64,000 bases of DNA from positions 16,899-80,898 of the forward strand of contig JAFGVP010000006.1 in the NCBI GenBank assembly GCA_016937945.1, written 5' to 3'. This document shows, piece by piece, positions 45,898 through 53,813 of the stretch. The position numbers and the translations under genes are program-made. The first letter of the stretch is position 1; each line of letters begins with the position of its first letter. Under the pieces are notes generated by a model. It ran no database searches, was not told where the DNA came from, and was given only the letters and a program-made list of their open reading frames with translations. This DNA comes from Pontiellaceae bacterium. GTDB lineage: Bacteria > Verrucomicrobiota > Kiritimatiellia > Kiritimatiellales > Pontiellaceae.

Positions 45898-47225
45898 AAC
45901 TGCTGCATGCCATTCAAAAGAAACTGATTCTTGCCATTCCGCTGACCATGCTGGCCGGCCTGGCCGCCGGGATCGTCTGGAATCCCGCTCCGCTCAAACA
46001 GCTTATCGTGCCGCTGACTTTTCTGATGGTCTTTCCGATGATGGTCAACCTGCAGCTGAAAAAGGTGATCGAAGGCGGTGACACCAAAGTCCAGCTGGTT
46101 ACGCAGTTGCTGAACTTTACGATTATTCCGTTGTTTGCTTTCGGCATGGGTAAACTGTTTTTTGCCGATGCGCCCTATCTTGCTCTAGGGTTGCTGCTGG
46201 CCAGCCTGCTGCCTACATCCGGCATGACCATTTCCTGGACGGGGATGGCCAACGGCAACATGGCCGCAGCGGTCAAGATGACGGTCTTCGGGCTGATCAT
46301 CGGGTCCATTCTAACGCCGATCTATATCAAGGGACTGATGGGAACAGTCATCGAAATTCCCATGGCAAAGATTTTTACTCAGATCATGGTGGTCGTGGTG
46401 CTTCCGCTGGTCCTGGGGAACATGACGCAGCGCCTGCTGATCCGGCGTTATGGGATGGCGCACTACCAGAAGGATCTCAAACCGATGTTCCCGCCTTTTT
46501 CCACATTGGGGGTGCTGGGCATTGTATTCGTGGCGATGGCCCTGAAGGCCCGCTCCATTGCGGATCATCCCGGCCAGTTGCTCCGCCTGGCTGTCCCGTT
46601 GATCCTTCTCTATGGCGTCAATTTTGTACTCAGCACGCTGGTGGGACGCTTCTTCTTTAAGCGAGGGGATGCCATTGCCCTGGTGTATGGAACCGTTATG
46701 CGCAACCTGTCGATTGCGCTGGCGATTGCCATGACGGCGTTTGGAAAGGACGGGGCCGAGATCGCGCTGATCATTGCGCTGGCCTACATCATCCAGGTTC
46801 AGGCCGCGGCTTGGTATGTAAAGTTTACGGATCGCTTCTTTGGTCCCGCCGGAGAGGAAACGGTTGGGCAACTGATGCTCGAAGGCGTCTTTTCATTGCA
46901 CCGTAGCGACACTCTGCAGCAGGCACTGCAGTTGCTGGCCGAAGAGCATATTCATTCCTTTGTTGTGTTAGGTGAGAACGATCGGCCGGAGGGCATGCTT
47001 TCCACGTCTGCTGTGCTTGATGCCCTGGCTGACGGATTGCCGCGTACGATCACGTTGTCGGATCTTGAGCTTGAACCGCTGGTGGTTGCGACGGCCGCGA
47101 CTCCATTGCGAGAAGCACTGCAAAACATGAAGCGAAGCCATGAATACAAGGTAATCGTGCTGGATAAAAACGGCCGGCCCGCCAACGTGCTGACTCAGGA
47201 AGAACTGATCCGCCATTTAGCATAA
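45891..47225 (+). CDS. BASS/ACR3-type transporter with C-terminal CBS domain pair
   Basis: A 444-aa protein. Residues 1-315 form a ten-helix transporter of the bile-acid:sodium symporter/arsenite ACR3 superfamily (MVFPMMVNLQLKKV, LGLLLASLLPTSGMTISWTG, GTVMRNLSIALAIAMTAFG). Residues about 325-444 form a CBS pair (VFSLHRSDTLQQALQLLAEE, ATAATPLREALQNMKRSHEY), which usually binds adenosine nucleotides. This fusion is not typical of ACR3. Substrate could be arsenite or an organic/sulfur anion. It sits between EFR1 and CoA-disulfide-reductase genes. Confidence 0.85.
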   Translation: MLKLLHAIQKKLILAIPLTMLAGLAAGIVWNPAPLKQLIVPLTFLMVFPMMVNLQLKKVIEGGDTKVQLVTQLLNFTIIPLFAFGMGKLFFADAPYLALGLLLASLLPTSGMTISWTGMANGNMAAAVKMTVFGLIIGSILTPIYIKGLMGTVIEIPMAKIFTQIMVVVVLPLVLGNMTQRLLIRRYGMAHYQKDLKPMFPPFSTLGVLGIVFVAMALKARSIADHPGQLLRLAVPLILLYGVNFVLSTLVGRFFFKRGDAIALVYGTVMRNLSIALAIAMTAFGKDGAEIALIIALAYIIQVQAAAWYVKFTDRFFGPAGEETVGQLMLEGVFSLHRSDTLQQALQLLAEEHIHSFVVLGENDRPEGMLSTSAVLDALADGLPRTITLSDLELEPLVVATAATPLREALQNMKRSHEYKVIVLDKNGRPANVLTQEELIRHLA

Positions 47226-47240
47226 ACAGGAGAGAGAACC

Positions 47241-48911
47241 ATGAAAGTAGTTGTAATTGGCGGTGTGGCCGCCGGACCGAAGGCAGCGTCGCGTATCCGG
47301 CGTCTGTGCGACACGGCCGAAGTGACGGTGATTGAGAAAGGGGAGTTTCTCTCCTATGCCGGCTGCGGACTGCCGTATTATATTTCGGGAATGGTCAAAG
47401 ACCAGAGCGAGCTGATGGCGACAGCGGTCGGGACCGTGCGCGACAGTGTCTTTTTCCGGAATGTGAAGGACGTTCATGTGCGCAATCATACCGAAGCAAC
47501 GGCCATTGACCGGGAAAATAAGACGGTTGAAATCCGTGCCGAGAACGGGGAAACCGAGACGCTGGATTATGACAAGCTGGTACTGGCGACGGGGGCGGAA
47601 TCATTTATTCCTCCGATTTCCGGAATCGGACTGAAGAACATTTTCAACCTGAAGGATATCCATGATGCAGACCGTATCAAGGAGACGCTGGCTTCGCATA
47701 AAGCATTGAATGCTGTCATTGTCGGCGGCGGACTGATCGGCGTGGAAGTGGCTGAAGCCTTTCAGGAAATGGGCTGCCGGATCACCGTCGTTGAATTCCT
47801 GCCGCACATCCTGCCGATGATGGACCCGGAAATGGCGATGCTGGTGGAAGGGCATTTTGAGTCGAAAGGCGTCAAGATTCAGACGGGTACGCGCGTGATG
47901 GAATTTGTCGGGAGCGATCAGGTGGAAAAGGTGATCACTGATCAGGGCGAATTCCCTGCGGATATCGTCATCATGGCCGTCGGCGTTCGTCCGGCCACGA
48001 AGCTGGCCGTCGAGTGCGGACTGGAAATCGGTCCGACCCGCGCGATTGCGGTGGATGATTGCATGCAGACCTCCGATCCCGATATTTATGCCGTGGGCGA
48101 CTGTGCGGAAAAGACCAACATGATCACCGGGAAACCCTGTTATGTACCGCTGGGTTCGACCGCCAATAAGGAAGGTCGCGTGGCGGCCAATGCCATCTGC
48201 GGCCGGGACGATTCCTTTCCCGGAGTCCTTGGCAGTGCGATCTGTAAGATTTTCGATTTCAGCGTCGCCCGCACCGGACTGGGTGAAAAGGAGGCGCGCG
48301 AGGCCGGTTATGATGTCGTGACCTGTCAGGCACCGGCACCGGACAAGCCGCATTTTATTCCGACCGCCAAGCCGCTTTTTCTCAAGCTGATTGCCGATCG
48401 CAGGACGCGCAAGCTGTTGGGTGCACAGGCAACCGGGCCGGGAAATGCCGATCGTCGCATTGATATTGCGGTGACCGCGTTGACGGCCGGCATGACGGTC
48501 GATCAGCTGGCGAATCTCGACCTTTCCTATGCCCCGCCATTTTCGCCGGCGATGGACAACATCCTGGCGGCCGCGAACATTCTGCGGAACAAGATGGATG
48601 GTTTCATGGACGGGTTGAGACCGGCCGAGGTGATGGAAATGTTGGAGCGCGGGGATAACTTTACGCTGCTGGATGTCCGATCTCCGGCCGAGTTGGAGCA
48701 GATGCGGATCGAGGGAGCCACGCATATCCCGCTGGGCGCGGTGCGTCGGCGGATGGGCGAGCTGGATAAAAACAAACCGGTGGTCGCTTTCTGCAAGATT
48801 TCGCTGCGCGGCTACGAGGCCGCACTCATTCTGAAGCAGGCCGGATTCACCGATGTGAAGGTGATGGATGGTGGTATTCTGATGTGGCCGGGAAAACTGA
48901 TTCGCGGTTAA
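47241..48911 (+). CDS. CoA-disulfide reductase/NADH oxidase-like flavoprotein with C-terminal rhodanese
   Basis: A 556-aa pyridine nucleotide-disulfide oxidoreductase. FAD motif GGVAAGPKAASRIRR; active-site Cys42 in SYAGCGLPYYISG, as in CoA-disulfide reductases; NAD(P) motif IVGGGLIGVEVAE; second FAD motif YAVGDCAE. Residues 455-556 are a rhodanese domain with loop FCKISLRG and Cys518. Such fusions reduce polysulfide, CoA persulfide or similar substrates in characterised examples. It lies 15 bp after the transporter gene with AGGAGAG before the ATG. Confidence 0.9.
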   Translation: MKVVVIGGVAAGPKAASRIRRLCDTAEVTVIEKGEFLSYAGCGLPYYISGMVKDQSELMATAVGTVRDSVFFRNVKDVHVRNHTEATAIDRENKTVEIRAENGETETLDYDKLVLATGAESFIPPISGIGLKNIFNLKDIHDADRIKETLASHKALNAVIVGGGLIGVEVAEAFQEMGCRITVVEFLPHILPMMDPEMAMLVEGHFESKGVKIQTGTRVMEFVGSDQVEKVITDQGEFPADIVIMAVGVRPATKLAVECGLEIGPTRAIAVDDCMQTSDPDIYAVGDCAEKTNMITGKPCYVPLGSTANKEGRVAANAICGRDDSFPGVLGSAICKIFDFSVARTGLGEKEAREAGYDVVTCQAPAPDKPHFIPTAKPLFLKLIADRRTRKLLGAQATGPGNADRRIDIAVTALTAGMTVDQLANLDLSYAPPFSPAMDNILAAANILRNKMDGFMDGLRPAEVMEMLERGDNFTLLDVRSPAELEQMRIEGATHIPLGAVRRRMGELDKNKPVVAFCKISLRGYEAALILKQAGFTDVKVMDGGILMWPGKLIRG

Positions 48912-48927
48912 ACGAAAGGTAGTAAAA

Positions 48928-49392
48928 ATGAAAAAGATTGTTCCCAGTGTGGTCGCCGGTGTCGTGCTGGCTGGTGTTGTCGGATGGAATGTTATGCCGA
49001 AGCAGATGATCCAGGAGCGAAGGAGTCCGCTCGGTTATGCGGAGACCATTGCCAAAATCGAGCAGAATGTAAAAGACGGCGGCTGGATTATCTCGTCAAC
49101 CATGCATCTCGACGAGAGCCTGAAAAAGCAGGGCAAAGAGGCTCCTCCGGTTACGCTGATCAATATCTGCCAACCGGATCATGCGGCGGCCATTCTGAGC
49201 GACGAAAGCGCCCGCTACATATCGATCATGATGCCCTGCACCATCTCCGTATACCAGAAGTCCGACGGGAACACCTACGTCGCCACCATGGGTATGCGGC
49301 TGATGGGTAAAATGTTCGGCGGTGTGATTGCCGATGTGATGGGAGGAAAGGTTGCGGAAGAAGAAGAAACCTTTACCGACTTTCTTGACTGA
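48928..49392 (+). CDS. DUF302 protein with N-terminal membrane anchor
   Basis: A 154-aa protein: hydrophobic anchor at residues 5-23 (VPSVVAGVVLAGVVGW), then a DUF302 fold (SPLGYAETIAKIEQNVKDGGW, LINICQPDHAAAIL, SIMMPCTISVYQKSDGNTYV). Two cysteines (Cys in NICQP and MPCTIS) are conserved in part of this family. DUF302 proteins occur beside sulfur and redox genes; their role is unknown. It is 16 bp after the CoA-disulfide-reductase fusion. Confidence 0.85.
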   Translation: MKKIVPSVVAGVVLAGVVGWNVMPKQMIQERRSPLGYAETIAKIEQNVKDGGWIISSTMHLDESLKKQGKEAPPVTLINICQPDHAAAILSDESARYISIMMPCTISVYQKSDGNTYVATMGMRLMGKMFGGVIADVMGGKVAEEEETFTDFLD

Positions 49393-49438
49393 TAAATGAA
49401 CGGGCGAGTTCCGCCCTGTAAACGATAGGAGATAAAAA

Positions 49439-49777
49439 ATGAAAATTGCTGTACCGACTGCAAACGGCCAGCTATGCATGCACTTCGGACATTGCGAAGT
49501 GTTTACGCTGATCGACGTGGATGTGGCGAATAAGACTGTGGTGTCGATCGCTGAACTGGATCCTCCGCCGCACGAGCCGGGCGTGCTTCCGCATTGGCTG
49601 GCCGGGCAGGGCGCCGACATGGTGATTGCCGGTGGTATGGGTATGCGCGCGCAGAATCTGTTTGAAGAGCAGAGCATCAAGGTGGTGGTCGGAGCCCAGG
49701 GCGGAACGCCTGAAAGCGTGGCGCTGGCCTATCTTTCCGGCTCGCTGGAAACCGGAGCCAACGCCTGCGACCACTAA
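49439..49777 (+). CDS. NifX/NifB-like iron-molybdenum cofactor family protein (second copy)
   Basis: A 112-aa member of the same superfamily as the product of 40070-40432: MKIAVPTANGQLCMHFGHCE, VFTLIDVDVANKTVV, DMVIAGGMGMRAQNLF and GAQGGTPESVALAYL. The HFGHC motif, with Cys and two His, could bind metal. It closes the operon after a 46-bp gap with its own GGAG site and a terminator downstream, so both ends of the operon carry a member of this family. Confidence 0.88.
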   Translation: MKIAVPTANGQLCMHFGHCEVFTLIDVDVANKTVVSIAELDPPPHEPGVLPHWLAGQGADMVIAGGMGMRAQNLFEEQSIKVVVGAQGGTPESVALAYLSGSLETGANACDH

Positions 49778-49804
49778 TCGGATTTTTTGAGACCTCAAAC
49801 CGGG

Positions 49805-49836
49805 GCCCTCGTCCTTTCACAGGACGGGGGCTTTTT
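49805..49836 (+). terminator. Intrinsic terminator of the 14-gene operon
   Basis: An 11-bp stem (left arm 49805-49815, right arm 49821-49831, one G-U pair, 5-base loop) is followed by five T. It begins 27 bases after the last NifX-like gene. Confidence 0.88.
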
Positions 49837-49939
49837 GTGGTTGGGAGCGTTGTGTTCCCATGCGCTTTCCGGTGCGTGAAAACGCGGGTCCGAATCAGTT
49901 TTTGCTTCCTACTTTCCCGGGCGCAGGTAGTCTGATCCC

Positions 49940-50452
49940 ATGGCAAATGAAACCATTAGAATTCTGGGCATCGATACCTCGCTGCGTTCCACGGGGGTCG
50001 GAATTATCGAGGCGCGCGGCTCGATAATGCGGGCGGTGGCCTATGGCCGTATCCGCAACAGGCCGTCGGTACCGCACTCGGCCTGCCTTGAAAATATTTT
50101 TACGACGATCTCGACCCTGATCGGCGAGCATGCGCCGGACTGCGCTGCGATTGAGGGGGCCTTTTTTGCGAAGAATGTGCGCACCTCCATGGTGCTTGGA
50201 CAGGCGCGCGGCGCAGCCATCACGGCCTGCGCGGTGAAGATGATTCAGGTTACGGAGCATTCGCCGCGCAAGGTAAAGGCGTCGATTGTCGGGTCCGGCT
50301 CCGCGCAGAAGGATCAGGTGGCCAAGATGGTGATGCGCCTGCTGAACCTGAGCGAACAGCCGCAGGAGGATGCTGCCGATGCGCTCGCTATTGCCATCTG
50401 CCATTATCATCAACTGGCGCTCCCGGAAGAACTCCGCGCCAAGCGAATTTAA
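49940..50452 (+). CDS. ruvC: Holliday junction resolvase RuvC
   Basis: Crossover junction endonuclease, 170 aa. Catalytic acids are visible in ILGIDTSLRSTGVGII (first Asp), AIEGAFFAKN (Glu) and EDAADALAIAICH (last two Asp). The length and the KVKASIVGSGSAQKDQVAKMV-type loop fit the family. No ruvA or ruvB lies in the window. It begins 103 bp after the operon terminator and is followed by the acyl-ACP thioesterase at 35 bp. Confidence 0.94.
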   Translation: MANETIRILGIDTSLRSTGVGIIEARGSIMRAVAYGRIRNRPSVPHSACLENIFTTISTLIGEHAPDCAAIEGAFFAKNVRTSMVLGQARGAAITACAVKMIQVTEHSPRKVKASIVGSGSAQKDQVAKMVMRLLNLSEQPQEDAADALAIAICHYHQLALPEELRAKRI

Positions 50453-50486
50453 TTAAACACGACCCAACCGGGGTTGAAAGATCTCC

Positions 50487-51251
50487 ATGAGGCATGAGTT
50501 AAAACCGGAATGGAAAACGGAGCAGACGATTTGCTCCTATGATGTGGATCCGCAGGCGACGGTCCGGCTGGCGGCATTGTGCCGTTTTATGCAGGAGGCG
50601 GCGTATCACCATGCGGAACATCTGGGGCTTGGCCGGCAGTTTCTATTGGAGCGCAGGATGGCCTGGGTCCTGGCCCGTCAGCGGATCGACGTCATCCGCC
50701 TTCCTCAGTGGGGCGATCGTGTGAATATCCGTACCTGGCCTTCGGGCCGTGACCGCCTCTTTTTCTATCGGGATTTTGAGCTGACGGATGGCGCCGGCCA
50801 ACGCGTGCTGACGGCCTCGAACGCGTGGTCGCTGATTGATCTGGAAAAACGGCAGCGGGTGCATCCGGAAATCTACATGGCGCTGGACATTCCGGAAGGA
50901 AGTCCGGTTTTTGATGCAAGGCCGGCCCGGTTGAAGGGCGATGCCGGCGAGCCGGTCGCCGATGTGACCGTGACGTATGGCGACCTCGACCTGAACGGGC
51001 ATGTGAATAATGTGCGTTATTTGGAGTGGATCATAGATCACCTTCCCCGCACATTTCAGGAAAACCACGCCCTGCTGTCGATGGAAAGCAATTTTCTTGC
51101 CGAAGCCCTGGATGGACAGGCTATCAGAATCTGCACCGTGAAATGCGGCGCCGGAGGAATGAATCATTGTATTCGAAGCGGCGGTACGGAGCTGTTCCGT
51201 GCCCGGACGCGTTGGATGGAGAATGGAGAAACGCATGAGTCAAGTTGCTGA
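50487..51251 (+). CDS. Acyl-ACP thioesterase
   Basis: A 254-aa double-hotdog thioesterase that releases fatty acid from acyl carrier protein. The N-terminal hotdog has FMQEAAYHHAEHLGLG and the LPQWGDRVNIRTWPSG block; the second hotdog carries the catalytic motif VTYGDLDLNGHVNNVRYLEW (Asn, His and nearby acid). It overlaps the aminopeptidase gene by 17 bases. In bacteria the enzyme supports fatty-acid release or membrane-lipid adjustment; its pathway here is unknown. Confidence 0.87.
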   Translation: MRHELKPEWKTEQTICSYDVDPQATVRLAALCRFMQEAAYHHAEHLGLGRQFLLERRMAWVLARQRIDVIRLPQWGDRVNIRTWPSGRDRLFFYRDFELTDGAGQRVLTASNAWSLIDLEKRQRVHPEIYMALDIPEGSPVFDARPARLKGDAGEPVADVTVTYGDLDLNGHVNNVRYLEWIIDHLPRTFQENHALLSMESNFLAEALDGQAIRICTVKCGAGGMNHCIRSGGTELFRARTRWMENGETHESSC

Positions 51252-53022
51252 GCACGTTGCCCGTCTTCGGGCGTTGATGGATGCCGAACAGGTGGATGCA
51301 TTTGTTATTCCCAGTGCGGACCCGCATCAGAGTGAATATGTGGCCGATCACTGGAAGTGCCGCGCCTGGTTCAGCGGGTTTTCCGGCTCTGCCGGAACAG
51401 TTGCGGTGCTGCGGGATAAAGCGGGGCTTTGGACCGACGGCCGCTATTTCATCCAGGCGGAGCAGGAGCTGGCCGGTTCCGGAATCGATCTGTTCCGTAT
51501 GCAGATGCCCGGTGTTCCGGAGTTGATAGACTGGCTTTCCGAGCAGATTCCGGCGGGCGGAACCGCCGCGGTGGATGGGCGGCAGCTGACGGTGGCCGAC
51601 GCAAAACAATGGCACGAGAAGCTGGATAAAAAGGGCATCAGCCTGCGGCTGGATCTGGACTTTATTTCGGAACTTTGGACGGATCGGCCGGCACTGCCTT
51701 CTGCACCGGTCCGGTGCCTGCCGGTTGAGTATGCCGGGCGTTCGGCAACGGAAAAGCTGACGGAGATTCGCGGGCTTATGCTGGACAAAGAGGCGGATTG
51801 CTATCTGCTCTCATCGCTCGATGACATTGCCTGGTTGTATAATATTCGCGGCGGTGATGTGCTGCATTGTCCCGTGGTTCTTGCACATACAATGATCAGC
51901 GCCGATTCCGCAACGCTTTTCGTGGAGGCCTCCAAGCTGGATGACGAAGTCCGTGAATCGCTCAAGGCGGAAGGCATTACCGTTGAACCCTATGACGAAG
52001 TGGTGACGGCCCTGATTGAAACCGATCCGGGAACCACCATGATTCTCGATGACAAGCGGGTGAACGCGTTTCTGCGGCAGTCCATTCCGGAAGATTGCGA
52101 GGTCCTCTGCGAGCAGCAGCTGACCGCCCTGCCGAAGGCGCGGAAGAATGCAGCCGAACTGGAGCAGTGGTCGAAGGTGCAGGAGTTCGACGGTGTCGCC
52201 ATGGTGCGTTACTGGAAATGGCTGGAGGAACATGTGCCGACGGGCGGCGTTACTGAATGCACGGGGGCCGACCGGCTTGCCGCGTTCCGGCTCAGCTGCC
52301 CGGACTGCGTTGACCTGAGTTTTTCATCCATCTCGGGGTATGGGGCCAATGCCGCTATGATGCATTATTTCCCGCGACCCGAATCCTGCGCAGCACTTGA
52401 ACCCGAAGGCTTTTACCTGATCGATTCCGGCGGGCAGTATTTCGGCGGAACGACCGACATTACCCGCACATTTGCGCTGGGTGAACTTTCGGATGAGCAG
52501 AAGATCGATTACACGCTGGTGCTTAAAGGCGTGATCAACCTGTCGCGCGCCCGCTTTCTGAAGGGATCCGCCGGAAACAATCTCGATATTCTCGCGCGTC
52601 AGCCGCTCTGGGAGCATGGTCTGGACTATAAGTGCGGAACGGGCCACGGAGTGGGGCATTATCTGAACGTCCACGAAGGTCCGCAGAACTTCAGCCAGCA
52701 CAAAAAGAGCGATACGCCGTTTGAGCCGGGCATGATCCTGACCATTGAACCCGGAGTGTATAAGGAAGGACGTCACGGTATCCGCACGGAAAACATGGTG
52801 GTTGTTGAGGAGGATCAGGAAACCGAGTCCGGCACGTTTTACTGCCTCCGCACGCTCACGCTGTGTCCGATCGATACCGTGCCGTTGAAGCGGGAGCTGA
52901 TGTCGTCCGTGGAAATCAAGTGGCTTAATGATTACCACCAGATGGTGCAGGAACGGCTTGTGCCGCATCTGGAAAAAGAAGAGGCCGCGTGGCTGGAAGC
53001 CAAAACGCGGCCGATCGGATAG
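51235..53022 (+). CDS. Xaa-Pro aminopeptidase (M24B, three-domain type)
   Basis: A 595-aa metallo-aminopeptidase that removes residues before proline. It has two creatinase-like N-terminal domains (MSQVAEHVARLRALMDAEQV, DSLDDIAWLYNIRGGD-type) and the pita-bread catalytic domain. Metal ligands are seen in YLIDSGGQYFGGTTDITRT (two Asp), GTGHGVGHYLNVHEGP (His), ILTIEPGVY (Glu) and GIRTENMVVV (Glu). The ATG at 51235 lies inside the end of the thioesterase gene; 51199 is too far upstream. Confidence 0.93.
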   Translation: MSQVAEHVARLRALMDAEQVDAFVIPSADPHQSEYVADHWKCRAWFSGFSGSAGTVAVLRDKAGLWTDGRYFIQAEQELAGSGIDLFRMQMPGVPELIDWLSEQIPAGGTAAVDGRQLTVADAKQWHEKLDKKGISLRLDLDFISELWTDRPALPSAPVRCLPVEYAGRSATEKLTEIRGLMLDKEADCYLLSSLDDIAWLYNIRGGDVLHCPVVLAHTMISADSATLFVEASKLDDEVRESLKAEGITVEPYDEVVTALIETDPGTTMILDDKRVNAFLRQSIPEDCEVLCEQQLTALPKARKNAAELEQWSKVQEFDGVAMVRYWKWLEEHVPTGGVTECTGADRLAAFRLSCPDCVDLSFSSISGYGANAAMMHYFPRPESCAALEPEGFYLIDSGGQYFGGTTDITRTFALGELSDEQKIDYTLVLKGVINLSRARFLKGSAGNNLDILARQPLWEHGLDYKCGTGHGVGHYLNVHEGPQNFSQHKKSDTPFEPGMILTIEPGVYKEGRHGIRTENMVVVEEDQETESGTFYCLRTLTLCPIDTVPLKRELMSSVEIKWLNDYHQMVQERLVPHLEKEEAAWLEAKTRPIG

Positions 53023-53091
53023 ATGTATTCACACCACAGAGGCACAGAGTTTTGATCCCTCTGTGCCCTTCAGAGTGGCAAATAAATCTGG

Positions 53092-53667
53092 TTACCAGTT
53101 TTCGGCAAGCACTTCAAAGTGCGCCTGAGGATGTGCACATGCCGGGCACATGCCGGGAGCTTCTTCGGCTTCATGGATGTAGCCGCAGTTGCGGCAACGC
53201 CATACAACTTTTCCATCCTTCTTGAAAACCTTGCCTTCGTTCAGGTTGTTCAGCAGGTCGCGATAGCGCTTTTCATGCTGCTTTTCGGCAATGGAAATCT
53301 TTTCCCAGACGGTTGCGATGGCGGTGAAGCCTTCTTCGCGGGCCGTTGCTGCGAAGGCCGGATACATATCAGACCACTCTTCGTGTTCGCCGCCGGCGGC
53401 CGCTTCGAGGTTTTCCGCGGTCGTTCCGATGATGCCGGCCGGGAAGGTTGCGGTGATTTCAAGATCGCCGCCTTCGAGAAACTTGAAGAAGCGTTTTGCA
53501 TGTTCTTTTTCCTGATCCGCGGTTTCAGAAAAGATGTCGGCAATCTGGACCAACCCTTCCTTCTTTGCGGCGCTGGCAAAATAGGTGTAGCGCATGCGGG
53601 CCTGAGATTCGCCGGCAAATGATTTGAGCAGGTTCTTTTCGGTTTCGGTTCCTTTAATGGATGCCAT
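53092..53667 (-). CDS. rbr: Rubrerythrin
   Basis: A 191-aa non-haem iron peroxidase that protects anaerobes from hydrogen peroxide. The diiron four-helix bundle is seen in LLKSFAGESQARMRYTYF, the EKEHAKRFF helix and EKQHEKRY; the C-terminal rubredoxin-like domain has CRNCGYIHEAEEAPGMCPAC. ATG 53667 has GGAG seven bases upstream; the longer frame from 53766 is unlikely. It complements KatG/OxyR in this genome's peroxide defence. Confidence 0.96.
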   Translation of the reverse strand: MASIKGTETEKNLLKSFAGESQARMRYTYFASAAKKEGLVQIADIFSETADQEKEHAKRFFKFLEGGDLEITATFPAGIIGTTAENLEAAAGGEHEEWSDMYPAFAATAREEGFTAIATVWEKISIAEKQHEKRYRDLLNNLNEGKVFKKDGKVVWRCRNCGYIHEAEEAPGMCPACAHPQAHFEVLAENW

Positions 53668-53813
53668 CGTCATCTCCTTAATTAGGGGGTTAATAAACAC
53701 GTAATGCGGGTCAGCATATTGAAAACGCCGTAGATCCAAAGCCTGTATATGGCCCGATTGAAACATTAGACCCGATCTAAAAAGGGCGGATGCAGGTAAT
53801 CATGGTCCGACGT

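Noticed and set aside
45891..47225. Straightforward arsenic-resistance operon
   Set aside because: No ArsR, ArsC, ArsM or ArsA partner is nearby, and the transporter has CBS domains; arsenite is only one possible substrate.
40070..49777. Nitrogenase or nitrogen-fixation island
   Set aside because: NifX-like and NifU-like names come from superfamily relation only; no nifHDK, nifB radical SAM or nifEN genes are present.
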